From Paracoccaceae bacterium (GTDB lineage Bacteria; Pseudomonadota; Alphaproteobacteria; Rhodobacterales; Rhodobacteraceae), in assembly GCA_023383015.1 (NCBI GenBank), contig JAHDXW010000020.1:25892-89891 (forward strand): DNA of 64,000 nt, in the 5' to 3' direction. The notes beneath the pieces are model-generated. The model did not search any database. It was not told the origin of the DNA and worked only from the letters and a program-made list of their open reading frames with translations. Of the stretch, positions 8,211 through 17,043 are shown one piece after another; positions within the stretch are counted from its first letter, which is position 1, and each line of letters starts with the position of its first letter. Made by a program: the position numbers and the translations under genes.

Positions 8211-10370
8211 ATGCCCGGTGCGGCCGTTCCGGTTCGCGAGTCCAGCCGCACGATCGAGGTCGAGGACCTTGTCGCGCTGGTGCGGAACTACAACCCGCGC
8301 TCGGACGGCGAACTCATCCGTCGGGCGTTCGAGTTCGGCCGGCGCATGCACGAGGGCCAACTCCGCCGGTCGGGCGAGCCCTACTTCACCCATCCGGTCG
8401 CGGTTGCCGCGATCCTGACCGAGATGCGGCTGGACGACGCCTCGATCGTCACTGCGCTGCTGCACGACACCATCGAGGACACCAAGGCGAAGTGGGACGA
8501 CGTGTCGCGTGCCTTCGGGCCGCAGATCGCGGAACTGGTCAACGGTGTCACCAAGCTGACCAACCTGCAGCTGTCGTCCTCGGAGGCCAAGGAGGCCGAG
8601 AACGTCCGCAAGCTCCTGATCGCGATGTCGAAGGACCTGCGGGTGATCCTCGTCAAGCTTGCCGACCGGCTGCACAACATGCGCACCATCAAGTCGCTCG
8701 CCCCCGAGAAGCAGGCGGCCAAGGCGCGCGAGACGATGGAGATCTACGCCCCGCTGGCCGGGCGGATGGGCATGCAGTGGATGCGCGAGGAACTCGAGGA
8801 CCTTGCCTTCCGCATCCTCAACCCCGAGGCGCGGGCATCGATCATCCGCCGCTTCATCACCCTCCAGCGCGAAACCGGCGAGGTCATCCCGAAGATCACC
8901 GCCGACATCCGCACCGAGCTCGAGAAGGGGGGCATCGAGGCCGACGTCTACGGCCGCGCCAAGAAGCCCTACTCGATCTGGCGGAAGATGCAGGAGAAGG
9001 ACCTCGCCTTCTCGCGCCTGTCCGACATCTACGGCTTCCGAATCATCTGTGCCGAGGTGCCCGACTGCTACCGCATCCTCGGGGTCATTCACCAGCGCTG
9101 GCGGGCGGTGCCGGGGCGGTTCAAGGATCACATCAGCCAGCCGAAGACGAACGGCTACCGCTCGATCCACACCACCGTCTCTGGCCGCGACGGCAAGCGC
9201 GTCGAGGTCCAGATCCGCACCCGCCAGATGCACGAGGTGGCCGAGGCTGGCGTTGCTGCGCACTGGTCCTACCGCGACGGGGTGCGGGCGCAGAACCCCT
9301 TCGCGGTCGATCCGGGGCGCTGGATCGCGAGCTTGACCGAGCGGCTGGACGTCGAGGAGGACCACGATGAGTTCCTCGAGCACGTCAAGCTCGAGATGTA
9401 TTCCGACCAGGTCTTCTGCTTCACCCCCAAGGGCGACGTCATCCAGTTGCCGCGGGGGGCGACGCCGCTGGATTTCGCCTATGCCGTGCACACCGACGTC
9501 GGCGACGCCTGTGTCTCGGCCAAGGTCGACGGCATCCGCGTGCCGCTGTGGACGCGGCTGAAGAATGGCCAGTCCGTCGAGGTCATCACCGCCGAGGGCC
9601 AGCGGCCGCAGGCGACCTGGATCGACATCGTCGTCACGGGCCGCGCCAAGGCGTCGATCCGCCGCAGCCTGCGCGAAGAGGACCGCGACCGCTTCGTCAA
9701 GCTAGGCCGCGAACTGGCCCGCGTGGCATTCGAGAACGTCGGCCGGCGGGTCAGCGAAAAGGCGCTGACCACAGCGGCCAGGACCTTCGGTCTGCCCGAG
9801 GCGACCGAGCTGCTGGCGCGGTTGGGGTCGGCCGAGATCAGTGCCCGGGCGGTGGTCGAGGCGATCTATCCCGAGCTTGCGCTCAAGCCCGTCGAGGAGG
9901 TGGACGCCCGCCGCCCGGTGGCCGGGCTGTCGCCCGGCCAGCCCTTCCTCCGCGCCGAGTGCTGCCAGCCGGTGCCCGGCGAGCGCATCGTCGGCATCAA
10001 GTACCCCGGGAGGGGCGTGATCGTGCACGCCATCGACTGCCCGGCGCTGGCCGATGTCGAGGACCAGGCCGACCGCTGGGTGGACCTGCGCTGGCATGCC
10101 GGCCTGCACCCGCCGGTGCACACCGTCAGCCTGCGGCTGACGATCTCGAACGCGGTCGGCGTCCTCGGCCGGATGTGCAGCCTGATCGGCGAGCAGAAGG
10201 CCAACATCTCGGACCTGCACTTCATCGACAAGAAGCCGGACTACTATCGCCTGATTGTTGACGTCGACCTGCGCGATGCCGAACATCTGCACATGGTCAT
10301 GACCGCGCTCGAGGCGGAAAGCGACGTGGCGGAGATCGAGCGGATCAGGGACCTGAACCGGAAACCCTGA
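8211..10370 (+). CDS. rsh: Bifunctional (p)ppGpp synthetase/hydrolase Rsh
   Basis: A 719-residue RelA/SpoT homologue that makes and degrades the stringent alarmone ppGpp. Domains in order: HD hydrolase (His61, HDTIED at 85-90, so hydrolase-competent), RelA synthetase (TNGYRSIHTTV, QIRTRQMHE), TGS (VFCFTPKGDVIQLPRGATPLDFAYAVH), a helical segment and a C-terminal ACT/RRM domain (LRLTISNAVGVLGRMCSLIGEQKANI). Both catalytic halves look intact, as expected for the single Rsh of alphaproteobacteria. Co-transcribed with rpoZ. Confidence 0.96.
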   Translation: MPGAAVPVRESSRTIEVEDLVALVRNYNPRSDGELIRRAFEFGRRMHEGQLRRSGEPYFTHPVAVAAILTEMRLDDASIVTALLHDTIEDTKAKWDDVSRAFGPQIAELVNGVTKLTNLQLSSSEAKEAENVRKLLIAMSKDLRVILVKLADRLHNMRTIKSLAPEKQAAKARETMEIYAPLAGRMGMQWMREELEDLAFRILNPEARASIIRRFITLQRETGEVIPKITADIRTELEKGGIEADVYGRAKKPYSIWRKMQEKDLAFSRLSDIYGFRIICAEVPDCYRILGVIHQRWRAVPGRFKDHISQPKTNGYRSIHTTVSGRDGKRVEVQIRTRQMHEVAEAGVAAHWSYRDGVRAQNPFAVDPGRWIASLTERLDVEEDHDEFLEHVKLEMYSDQVFCFTPKGDVIQLPRGATPLDFAYAVHTDVGDACVSAKVDGIRVPLWTRLKNGQSVEVITAEGQRPQATWIDIVVTGRAKASIRRSLREEDRDRFVKLGRELARVAFENVGRRVSEKALTTAARTFGLPEATELLARLGSAEISARAVVEAIYPELALKPVEEVDARRPVAGLSPGQPFLRAECCQPVPGERIVGIKYPGRGVIVHAIDCPALADVEDQADRWVDLRWHAGLHPPVHTVSLRLTISNAVGVLGRMCSLIGEQKANISDLHFIDKKPDYYRLIVDVDLRDAEHLHMVMTALEAESDVAEIERIRDLNRKP

Positions 10371-10385
10371 GGCGGGGGAGGGGGC

Positions 10386-11111
10386 GTGGTATTCCGGCGT
10401 CGCGATCGCCTTCCGATCCTTTCCCGCATCAGCGGCCTCGTTTATCCGAAGGGCGGCTGGGCGCGGGCGGCAAGCTACGTCTGGCACCGGCTGCGCAGGC
10501 TTCCCGATGCCCCCCACCGGATCGCCCGCGGCATGTTCGCCGGCATCCTGGTGTCGTTCACGCCGCTGTTCGGGTTCCACTTCCTGCTCGCCGTGATCGT
10601 GGGATACGCGATCCGCGCCAACATCCTCGCGGCCCTTCTGGCCACATTCCTCGGCAACCCGATCACCTTTCCCTTCATCGCCGGCGCCGCGCTTGCCACC
10701 GGCAACTGGATTTTCGGCTTCGGCGATCCGCTCAGCTTTCCCCAGATCATGGCCGCCTTCAGCCGTGCGGGGGCCGAACTCTGGCACAACCTGACCTCGC
10801 CCTTCACCGGCGAGCCGGCGCACTGGTCGAGCCTGGCGCGGTTCTACGACCGGGTGTTCCTGCCCTATCTGGTCGGCGGCGTCCTGCCGGGCACGCTGGC
10901 GGGGCTTGCAGGCTACTACGTCACTATCCCGCTGGTCACGGCCTACCAGAACCGGCGCCGGAAGAAGCTGCGCGAGCGCTTCCTGCGGATCCGCGAGCAG
11001 CTGGCCGAGCGCGCCGCCGCCGAGGCGGCACGCGCCGCGGCGGGCGGCGCCGGGCAGGCCGACCCTGCCGGGGCGCCGCAGCCCGACCGGCCGCCGGCGC
11101 CGGGCGAATAA
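10386..11111 (+). CDS. DUF2062 family membrane protein
   Basis: A 241-residue protein with the DUF2062 core: RIARGMFAGILVSFTPLFGFH, then LGNPITFPFIAG and a late hydrophobic hairpin (YLVGGVLPGTLAGLAGYYVTIPLV). Two to three membrane segments are followed by a basic, alanine-rich cytoplasmic tail with coiled-coil character and a proline-rich end. It begins at GTG, 15 bases after rsh. The DUF2062-rsh adjacency recurs in Rhodobacterales. Molecular function unknown. Confidence 0.85.
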   Translation: MVFRRRDRLPILSRISGLVYPKGGWARAASYVWHRLRRLPDAPHRIARGMFAGILVSFTPLFGFHFLLAVIVGYAIRANILAALLATFLGNPITFPFIAGAALATGNWIFGFGDPLSFPQIMAAFSRAGAELWHNLTSPFTGEPAHWSSLARFYDRVFLPYLVGGVLPGTLAGLAGYYVTIPLVTAYQNRRRKKLRERFLRIREQLAERAAAEAARAAAGGAGQADPAGAPQPDRPPAPGE

Positions 11112-11149
11112 GGCGCGAAGCGCAGATCTCGGGGGCCCGCCGCCAGGCC

Positions 11150-12070
11150 CTAGGCGCCGCCGTCGAAGTCGAGGCCCATCGCGTTGTAGCGCTCGCGTTC
11201 CTCGGCCCAGCCGGGCCTGACCTTGACGGTCAGGAACAGATGCACCGGGCGCTCGAGGAAGGCCGCGATCTCGGCCCGCGCCGCCTGCCCGATCGCCCGG
11301 ATTGTTGCGCCGCCCTCGCCCAGCACGATAGGCCTGTGCCCCTCGCGCGCGACATAGATCACCTGCTCGATTCGCACCGACCCGTCGGGGCGATCCTCCC
11401 AGCTCTCGGTCTCGACGGTCAGCTGATAGGGCAGTTCCTCGTGCAGCCGGAGCGTCAGCTTCTCGCGCGTCAGTTCGGCCGCGATCACCCGCTGCGGCAG
11501 GTCGGCGATCTGGTCCTCGGGGTAGAGCCATGGCCCCTCGGGCAGTGCCCCCGCCAGCCACCCGCGCAGCGCCTCGAGCCCGTGGCCTCGTGCGGCCGAG
11601 ATCATGAACGTTGCCGCGAAGGGGAAGGCGGCGTTCAGCTGTCCGACGAGGGGAAGCAGGTCGGGAGCACGGACGCGATCGATCTTGTTGATGGCGAGGA
11701 CAGCGCGCGTGGTCCCGCGCTCCTTCAGCCCGTCGATGATCGCCTGCACCCCCGGCGTCATACCCCGGTGCGCCTCGACCAGCAGGACGACGACATCCGC
11801 ATCCGCCACTCCCCCCCACGCCGCCGCGACCATCGCCCGGTCGAGCCGCCGGCGGGGCCGGAACAGTCCGGGCGTGTCGACGTAGACGATCTGCGTCTGC
11901 CCCTCGATCGCCACGCCGCGGATGCGCATCCGCGTTGTCTGCACCTTGTGGGTGACGGCGGCGACCTTGGCGCCGACGAGGCGGTTGAGCAGCGTCGACT
12001 TGCCGGCGTTGGGCTCGCCGATCAGGGCGACGAAGCCGGCGCGCAGGGGAGCCTCATCCTTCCCGGTCAT
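11150..12070 (-). CDS. era: GTPase Era
   Basis: Era is an essential GTPase that binds the 3' end of 16S rRNA during 30S maturation. The 306-residue protein has G1 [10 protein letters not shown]3 DTPG, G4 NKID and a C-terminal KH domain with [20 protein letters not shown]. Its start overlaps the end of rnc by 17 bases, so lepB, rnc and era form one translationally coupled minus-strand operon, a common bacterial arrangement. Confidence 0.96.
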   Translation of the reverse strand: MTGKDEAPLRAGFVALIGEPNAGKSTLLNRLVGAKVAAVTHKVQTTRMRIRGVAIEGQTQIVYVDTPGLFRPRRRLDRAMVAAAWGGVADADVVVLLVEAHRGMTPGVQAIIDGLKERGTTRAVLAINKIDRVRAPDLLPLVGQLNAAFPFAATFMISAARGHGLEALRGWLAGALPEGPWLYPEDQIADLPQRVIAAELTREKLTLRLHEELPYQLTVETESWEDRPDGSVRIEQVIYVAREGHRPIVLGEGGATIRAIGQAARAEIAAFLERPVHLFLTVKVRPGWAEERERYNAMGLDFDGGA

Positions 12071-12752
12071 CGTCGATCCCGATCCGTCCCAGCAGGTCGC
12101 GTGCCGCTGCCTGTTCGGCGGCACGCTTGGAGGGTGCGGTGGCCACCGCCCGCGCCCCGTCGGAAAGCCGCACCTCGACGGTGAAGCGCGGCGCATGGTC
12201 GGGGCCCTGCCGGCCAAGCTCGGCATAGACCGGCGGCGGGTCGCCGCGGCCCTGGGCCAGTTCCTGCAGCGCCATCTTGGGGTCGCGCCGCGCACCCCGG
12301 GCGGCATCGACGCGCCCGCCCCAGAGCCGCAGCACCACCGTGCGCGCCGCCGCGAAACCCGCGTCGAGGTAGACTGCAGCGATCACCGCCTCCATGGCAT
12401 CGCCCAGGAGCGCCGTCTTGCGCCGCCCGCCCGACAGCGCCTCGGACCGGCCGAGCCGCAGCACGGCGCCGAGTCCGACGTCGGCGGCCACCTCGGCGCA
12501 GGTCTCCTTGCGCACGAGCTGGTTGAGCCGCGGGGCGAGGGCGCCCTCGCTGGCCTCGGGATCGGCGGCCATCAAGGCCTCGGCGATTACGAGGTTGAGC
12601 ACCCGGTCGCCGAGGAACTCCAGCCGCTGGTAGTCGGGCCGGGTGCTGCCGCCTGCCGAGCCATGGGTGAGCGCCTGCACCAGTAGCTCCGGCCGCCCGA
12701 AGTCGTGACCGACGCGCAGCGCGAAGGCCGCAAGGTCCGCAGCCAGCTTCAC
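12054..12752 (-). CDS. rnc: Ribonuclease III
   Basis: A 232-residue double-strand RNA endonuclease for rRNA and mRNA processing. The catalytic signature [18 protein letters not shown] and the second acid pair in [16 protein letters not shown] are present. The C-terminal double-strand RNA-binding domain starts near [12 protein letters not shown] and ends in [16 protein letters not shown]. The GTG start gives the normal N-terminus and overlaps the lepB stop by 4 bases; a longer in-frame extension upstream is not homologous. Confidence 0.95.
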   Translation of the reverse strand: MKLAADLAAFALRVGHDFGRPELLVQALTHGSAGGSTRPDYQRLEFLGDRVLNLVIAEALMAADPEASEGALAPRLNQLVRKETCAEVAADVGLGAVLRLGRSEALSGGRRKTALLGDAMEAVIAAVYLDAGFAAARTVVLRLWGGRVDAARGARRDPKMALQELAQGRGDPPPVYAELGRQGPDHAPRFTVEVRLSDGARAVATAPSKRAAEQAAARDLLGRIGIDDDREG

Positions 12753-13537
12753 TCGATCGCCTGGAAGTACCGGTCGCTCCGCCATGTCCAGAAATACAGC
12801 ATCGAGGTGCCGGCCGAGGAGAACATGATCCGGTCGGCACGGCCGATCAGGTGGTCGAAGGGCACGAAGCCGACGCCGCCGACCCCTTGGGCGAAGCGGC
12901 TGTCCTGGCTGTTGTCGCGGTTGTCGCCGAGAAAGAAGTAGTGCCCCGCGGGCACGGTGAACACCGGCGTGTCGTCGCCATATCCCTCGTCGATGTTGAG
13001 GATATTGTGGCTGCGCCCGTTCGGCAGGATCTCGCGGAAGCGCGACTTGGTGCACAGCCCGCCCTGCCCGACGGGCGCGTTCTCGCAGCGCGGAAACCCG
13101 CCGGCGGGCCCCTGGCGGTCGTAGATCTCCTCGAACACGCCCGCTGGTTCCAGCCCGACCGGGCTGTCGTTGATGTGCAGCACACCGGCCTTCATCTGGA
13201 TGCGGTCGCCGGGCAGGCCGACCAGTCGCTTGATGAAGTCCGCACCGTTCACCGGGTGGCGGAACACCACGACGTCGCCGCGCTCGGGGTCGGAGGCGAG
13301 GAAGCGACCGGAGAAGGGGCACAGGCCGAACGGGCAGGAATGGCGCGAATAGCCGTAGGCCATCTTGTTGACGAACAGGAAGTCGCCGATCAGCAGCGTG
13401 TCCTTCATGCTGCCCGAGGGAATCCAGAACGGCTGGAAGAACAGCGTCCTGAACACCCCCGCGATGAGCAGGGCGTAGACGATGGTCTTCACCGTCTCGA
13501 CGATGCCGCCGCCGCCGCTTCTTGCCCTGCCCGACAT
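12749..13537 (-). CDS. lepB: Signal peptidase I
   Basis: LepB removes signal peptides on the periplasmic side of the inner membrane with a Ser-Lys dyad. The 262-residue protein has one N-terminal membrane segment (about 17-36), the nucleophile Ser43 in IPSGSM, the general base Lys103 in [11 protein letters not shown], and the late [18 protein letters not shown] box. The first gene of the lepB-rnc-era operon; it lies 54 bases downstream of acpS on the same strand. Confidence 0.96.
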   Translation of the reverse strand: MSGRARSGGGGIVETVKTIVYALLIAGVFRTLFFQPFWIPSGSMKDTLLIGDFLFVNKMAYGYSRHSCPFGLCPFSGRFLASDPERGDVVVFRHPVNGADFIKRLVGLPGDRIQMKAGVLHINDSPVGLEPAGVFEEIYDRQGPAGGFPRCENAPVGQGGLCTKSRFREILPNGRSHNILNIDEGYGDDTPVFTVPAGHYFFLGDNRDNSQDSRFAQGVGGVGFVPFDHLIGRADRIMFSSAGTSMLYFWTWRSDRYFQAIE

Positions 13538-13591
13538 GCTGCCCCGCCTGCCCCGATGCCCGGGGCTTCATGCGCGGGGGGCGGGCCCAAG

Positions 13592-14005
13592 TCAAGCCGA
13601 GGCCGGGCGCGGCCGCGCCTCGATGACCACGAATGCCTGCGCCCAGGGGTGGTCGTCGGTCAGGGAGACATGCACCACCGCCTCCTGCCCCGCCGGGGTC
13701 ATCGCCGCCAGCCGCTCGGCCGCCCAGCCCGTCAGCACCATCCTCGGCTGCCCGGTCACGAGGTTGACCACGCCCATGTCGCGCCAGGCGATGCCCATCC
13801 GCAGCCCGGTGCCCAGCGCCTTTGAGCAGGCCTCCTTGGCCGCCCAGCGCTTGGCCAGCGTCGCCGCCACCGCGCGCGGTCGGCGGTCGGCGGTGCGTCG
13901 CTCGGCGGAGGTGAACACGCGGTCGAGGAAGCGGTCGCCGAAGCGGGCGAGCGTGCGCTCGACACGCTCGATGTTGGCGAGGTCGGTTCCGATTCCGAGG
14001 ATCAT
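13592..14005 (-). CDS. acpS: Holo-[acyl-carrier-protein] synthase
   Basis: A 137-residue AcpS that moves 4'-phosphopantetheine from CoA to acyl carrier proteins. The two signature motifs are [14 protein letters not shown] (Asp8) and [14 protein letters not shown] (with the catalytic Glu). The start is fixed by the family N-terminus. It precedes lepB-rnc-era on the same strand, as in many alphaproteobacteria. Its targets would include the acyl carrier protein at 24582. Confidence 0.95.
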   Translation of the reverse strand: MILGIGTDLANIERVERTLARFGDRFLDRVFTSAERRTADRRPRAVAATLAKRWAAKEACSKALGTGLRMGIAWRDMGVVNLVTGQPRMVLTGWAAERLAAMTPAGQEAVVHVSLTDDHPWAQAFVVIEARPRPASA

Positions 14006-14074
14006 GGGGCGCGCCCGCTGCCGTGCGCGGCGGACTATGCGGCCGCCGCCGACGGGCGGCAAGTGCGGGCGCCC

Positions 14075-14617
14075 TCAGGCCGGGAAGGCGTGTTCGGCAC
14101 AGAGCTGGCCTGCCTCCTCGGCGGCGAGGGGCACCCCGAGCAGCAGGCAGCGCGCGCCCAGCGGGCTGCGGGCATGGTGGCGACAGGTCCGGCACATCCC
14201 GAAGCTGCCGGCCAGCCCCTGACGGGCGGCGGCGGCCAGCAGGGCGCGCAGCGCCAGGGCAAGACGGTCGCGGTCGGCGTCGGGAAGGTCTTCCCAGGGA
14301 GGCGCCGCCGGCCGGTCGGCGACAAGGCTGCGCCCGGCCGCGGTCAGGCCGTAGCGGCGGGCGCGGCCATCGCCCGGCACCGCCTCGTCCTGCACAAGCC
14401 CCTTGCGGGCCAGTGCCTTCAGCGTCTGCGAGGCGGTGCCGCGGGTGGTGGCGAGGAAGCCGGCCACCGCCGAGGGGCTGCGCGAGAAGCGGTTGGCGCG
14501 CCCGAGATAGTGCAGCGCCGCGACCTGCGCCGCATCGAGGTCGGCCCGTCGCCGCCACGCCGCGGCGAGCCGCGTCAGCCGGTCGATCAGGGCGTCGATT
14601 TCGTCGGGCGGGTGCAT
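14075..14617 (-). CDS. MarR-type winged-helix regulator with C-terminal cysteine cluster
   Basis: A 180-residue winged-helix regulator: [29 protein letters not shown] is the recognition region and [10 protein letters not shown] the wing. The C-terminal 40 residues are unusual for MarR proteins, with Cys142, Cys145, Cys157 and Cys173 plus His147/148 (CRTCRHH...C...CAEH), suggesting an Fe-S or zinc site used for sensing. The start [10 protein letters not shown] is preferred over an ATG 11 codons upstream. It is divergent from a secreted protein gene, with palindromic repeats between them, so it probably controls that gene and itself. Confidence 0.8.
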   Translation of the reverse strand: MHPPDEIDALIDRLTRLAAAWRRRADLDAAQVAALHYLGRANRFSRSPSAVAGFLATTRGTASQTLKALARKGLVQDEAVPGDGRARRYGLTAAGRSLVADRPAAPPWEDLPDADRDRLALALRALLAAAARQGLAGSFGMCRTCRHHARSPLGARCLLLGVPLAAEEAGQLCAEHAFPA

Positions 14618-14644
14618 GCGGGCAGCATAGCGGCCCGCGGGGGG

Positions 14645-14672
14645 TTGCACAATATAATCGACTCGATACTAT
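14645..14672 (+). promoter_or_regulatory. Promoter of the secreted-protein gene at 14701
   Basis: TTGCAC (14645-14650), a 16-base spacer and TACTAT (14667-14672) in the only AT-rich stretch of the area. The first operator palindrome lies inside the spacer, a classical repression geometry for MarR regulators. Confidence 0.5.
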
Positions 14673-14689
14673 CTAGTAGCGACTCGATA
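14657..14689. promoter_or_regulatory. Paired operator-like repeats between the MarR gene and 14701
   Basis: The 10-mer CGACTCGATA occurs twice (14659-14668 and 14680-14689), 21 bases apart, which is two helical turns. The first copy sits in the perfect palindrome ATCGA-C-TCGAT (14657-14667); the second has one mismatch. Two same-face sites over a divergent promoter fit a dimeric MarR protein. Confidence 0.5.
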
Positions 14690-14700
14690 TTGGAGATCCC

Positions 14701-15456
14701 ATGTCACTGAACACCCCCTATATCCCGCCTCGCGCCGCGTCCTTGCTGCCGGCGGCGGCGCTCGCCCTGTTGCTTCCGGCGGCACCGGCGCCGGCGCATG
14801 ATGCCGCCATCGCCTCGCCGCAGGACGCGGCCGTGCGCGCGAGCTTCGACATCCTTGCCGCTTCGGCGACGGCCGAGGGCGGCATCGTGACCTTCCGCAT
14901 GACGCTTGCCGGGACGGCTGGTGACGATGTGCCGGCGCCGGCCGGCGGGCTGCCGGGCGCGCCCGTGCATGCCTATGTGTGGCCGCTGTCGCTTGATCCG
15001 GCGGCGGTCGGCTTCGAGCCGGCAAGCGGCATCCTCGCGCTGGCCGCCACCAGCCACCCCGACTTCGACGACACGCCGCTGTTCGACGAGGACGGCGACG
15101 GGAAGGCCGACAACGATGGCGCCCGCTGGCACAGCCACTGGGTCGTGCTGGTGCCCGACGATGCCTGCGGCCCCGGCGCGCTGTCGGTGCGCGACATCCC
15201 CGAGGGCACGGCACCCCGCCTTCCTCCTACCTGGCCCGGACTGCCGCTGTTCATCGACAGCCCGGGGTACTCGCCACTGCTGGACGCGGCGACCGTGACG
15301 GTGCGGGTGCCGCTTGCCGGAGCCGGGGGCACGGGGTTCGACGGCGTCACCGCGGCGCTGCGCGTGCACGCCAACCTGCACGCCCCGTTGCTGTGCGTGA
15401 CCGACGTCTTCGACGTCGCCTCGGGCGATCTCAGCCTGCCGGGGCGCATCGACTGA
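14701..15456 (+). CDS. Conserved secreted protein of unknown function
   Basis: A 251-residue exported protein. Residues 1 to about 32 are a signal peptide with a long Ala/Leu core and a likely cleavage after APAPA. The mature part has an EF-hand-like loop DEDGDGKADND, followed by WHSHWVVLVPD, two cysteines (DACGPG and LLCVTD) and the motif TWPGLPLFIDSPGYSPL. No enzymatic signature was recognised; calcium binding at the DxDxDG loop is an inference. The adjacent divergent MarR-type gene and the operators indicate a regulated, perhaps stress- or metal-responsive, envelope protein. Confidence 0.75.
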   Translation: MSLNTPYIPPRAASLLPAAALALLLPAAPAPAHDAAIASPQDAAVRASFDILAASATAEGGIVTFRMTLAGTAGDDVPAPAGGLPGAPVHAYVWPLSLDPAAVGFEPASGILALAATSHPDFDDTPLFDEDGDGKADNDGARWHSHWVVLVPDDACGPGALSVRDIPEGTAPRLPPTWPGLPLFIDSPGYSPLLDAATVTVRVPLAGAGGTGFDGVTAALRVHANLHAPLLCVTDVFDVASGDLSLPGRID

Positions 15457-15513
15457 CCGCGGCCGCGGCGGGGGCGTGACCGGCGGCCCCCGCCCGCGCC
15501 GACCCGGCCCGCT

Positions 15514-15544
15514 GACGGCCGCCGCGCGCGGCCGTCGCGGTTTT
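15514..15544 (+). terminator. Intrinsic terminator after the secreted-protein gene
   Basis: Perfect 8-base stem GACGGCCG / CGGCCGTC (15514-15521 with 15529-15536) with a 7-base loop, followed by GCGG and a TTTT run, 58 bases past the stop at 15456. It sits between convergent genes. Confidence 0.6.
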
Positions 15545-15587
15545 CGGCCTGTGCCGGGAGGGGCCTGCCCCCCGGCGCCGGCCCGTC

Positions 15588-15779
15588 CTAGCCGGCTGTC
15601 GCCCGGCGCAGGGCGACGACGAACCAGATGACACCGATCAGCCCGAGCGCACCGCCCAGGGTCGTCTGGAACGGATCGGGCAGCAGTTCGACCCTGAGAA
15701 ACACCTTCAGCGCGATCAGGACGACGCCGGCCAGAACGAGGATGCGCGGCGCCAGTGTCTTGCGATAGGTTTCCGACAT
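15588..15779 (-). CDS. Small two-segment inner-membrane protein
   Basis: A 63-residue protein with a basic N-terminus (MSETYRKTLAPR), a first membrane helix (ILVLAGVVLIALKVFL), a short polar loop and a second helix (LGGALGLIGVIWFVVALRR) ending in RRATAG. The start is the only ATG that places the charged N-terminus before the first helix. No family was recognised. It is convergent with the gene at 14701 and divergent from the DUF1491 gene. Confidence 0.6.
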   Translation of the reverse strand: MSETYRKTLAPRILVLAGVVLIALKVFLRVELLPDPFQTTLGGALGLIGVIWFVVALRRATAG

Positions 15780-15854
15780 GATCGATGTATCTCCATCCGT
15801 TGCCGCCGCGAGACTGCCGCCGGCGCCCCGCCACCGCAAGCGACAATTCCCGTC

Positions 15855-16184
15855 ATGCGGCTGACCGCCGGCTTCTGGGTGTCGGCATATCTCGCGCGGC
15901 TGGCGCAGGCCGGGATCGCGGCCTATGTCGCCGCCCGCGGCGATGCTACCGCGGGGGCGGTGGCGGTCAAGCTCGCCACCCTCGACGGCCGCGCCCGCGC
16001 CTATCAGCGCATCGTCGATCCGGCCTCGGGCGGTAGGCGCTGGGAGCTGCTGGCGGAAGGCGCCGAAGCGGAAGTCGACGCGGCGCTGGCCCGCGCGCGC
16101 CGCCGCGACCCGGACCTGTGGCTGGTCGAGATCGAGGACCGGGCGGGCCGGACCCTCCTGGACGAGCAGGGGCTTGCCGACTAG
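15855..16184 (+). CDS. DUF1491 family protein
   Basis: A 109-residue alphaproteobacterial protein of unknown function. The start MRLTAGFWVSAYLARLAQAGIAAYV and the middle block GDATAGAVAVKLATLDG are characteristic, and the C-terminus RRRDPDLWLVEIEDRAGRTLLDE is typical. It lies 24 bases before recO on the same strand; the pairing suggests a shared transcript but reveals no role. Confidence 0.85.
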   Translation: MRLTAGFWVSAYLARLAQAGIAAYVAARGDATAGAVAVKLATLDGRARAYQRIVDPASGGRRWELLAEGAEAEVDAALARARRRDPDLWLVEIEDRAGRTLLDEQGLAD

Positions 16185-16208
16185 GCCGGGACGGGCGAGA
16201 AGCGCAGC

Positions 16209-16946
16209 ATGGAATGGCGGGCAGAGGGCGTGCTTCTGTCCATGCGCCGGCATGGCGAGAGCGCGGCAATCGTCGAGGTCTTCACCGAGGCGCAGGGCCG
16301 GCACGCGGGCGTCGTGCCGGGCGGTGCCTCGCGGCGGATCGCGCCGTCACTGCAACCCGGCACGCAGCTGGCGCTGCACTGGCGGGCACGCCTGGATGCC
16401 CATGTCGGCACCCTGGCCGTCGAGCCACTGCGCGCCCGCGCCGCCGCGGTGATGGCCGATCCGCCGGCGCTTGCGGCGCTTGCGGCGGCATGTGCGCTCC
16501 TCTCCTTCGCGCTGCCCGAACGGGCGCCGCATCCGGGGCTGTACCGCGCGACCGTGGCTCTCCTTGATGCGGTCGTCGTGCTGCCCGACTGGCCGCGGGC
16601 CTATCTTGCCTGGGAGCTGCGGCTCCTGCAGGAAGCCGGCTTCGGCCTCGACCTCGCGGCCTGCGCCGTCACCGGGGCGACGGAGGGGCTGGCGTATGTC
16701 TCGCCGCGCACGGGCAGGGCGGTCAGCCAAGCCGGGGCGGGCGCCTGGGCCAGCCGGCTGCTGCCCCTGCCGCCATGCCTCTCCGGCGCCCCCCCCGCCG
16801 ATGCGGCCGAGCTGGTTGCGGCGCTGCGCACCACCGGCCATTTCCTCGAGCGGCATCTGGCCCCCTCGCGCGGGGACCGGCCGTTGCCGGCGGCACGCGA
16901 GCGGCTTGTAGCGGTCCTGGCTGGCCGGCGGCCGGGTTCTGGCTGA
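16209..16946 (+). CDS. recO: DNA repair protein RecO
   Basis: A 245-residue RecO, which helps load RecA onto single-stranded DNA in the RecFOR pathway. The N-terminal OB fold starts [34 protein letters not shown] and the C-terminal helical domain has [24 protein letters not shown]. The zinc-finger cysteines of some RecO proteins are reduced here. It is cotranscribed with the DUF1491 gene. Confidence 0.93.
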   Translation: MEWRAEGVLLSMRRHGESAAIVEVFTEAQGRHAGVVPGGASRRIAPSLQPGTQLALHWRARLDAHVGTLAVEPLRARAAAVMADPPALAALAAACALLSFALPERAPHPGLYRATVALLDAVVVLPDWPRAYLAWELRLLQEAGFGLDLAACAVTGATEGLAYVSPRTGRAVSQAGAGAWASRLLPLPPCLSGAPPADAAELVAALRTTGHFLERHLAPSRGDRPLPAARERLVAVLAGRRPGSG

Positions 16947-17043
16947 GCCCTGATGCGACATGCGGCGGTCGCGGCCGAGCAAGACCGACCTGCGGCCGTG
17001 GCGGCACCCTCCACCCGATGCGCCGCAACGGCGCCAAGGCCCG

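Noticed and set aside
14641..14700. Possible mobile-element end or attachment site because of the abrupt AT-rich patch with repeats
   Set aside because: Repeats are 10-11 bases with helical spacing over a promoter between divergent genes; no integrase, target duplication or flanking foreign genes.
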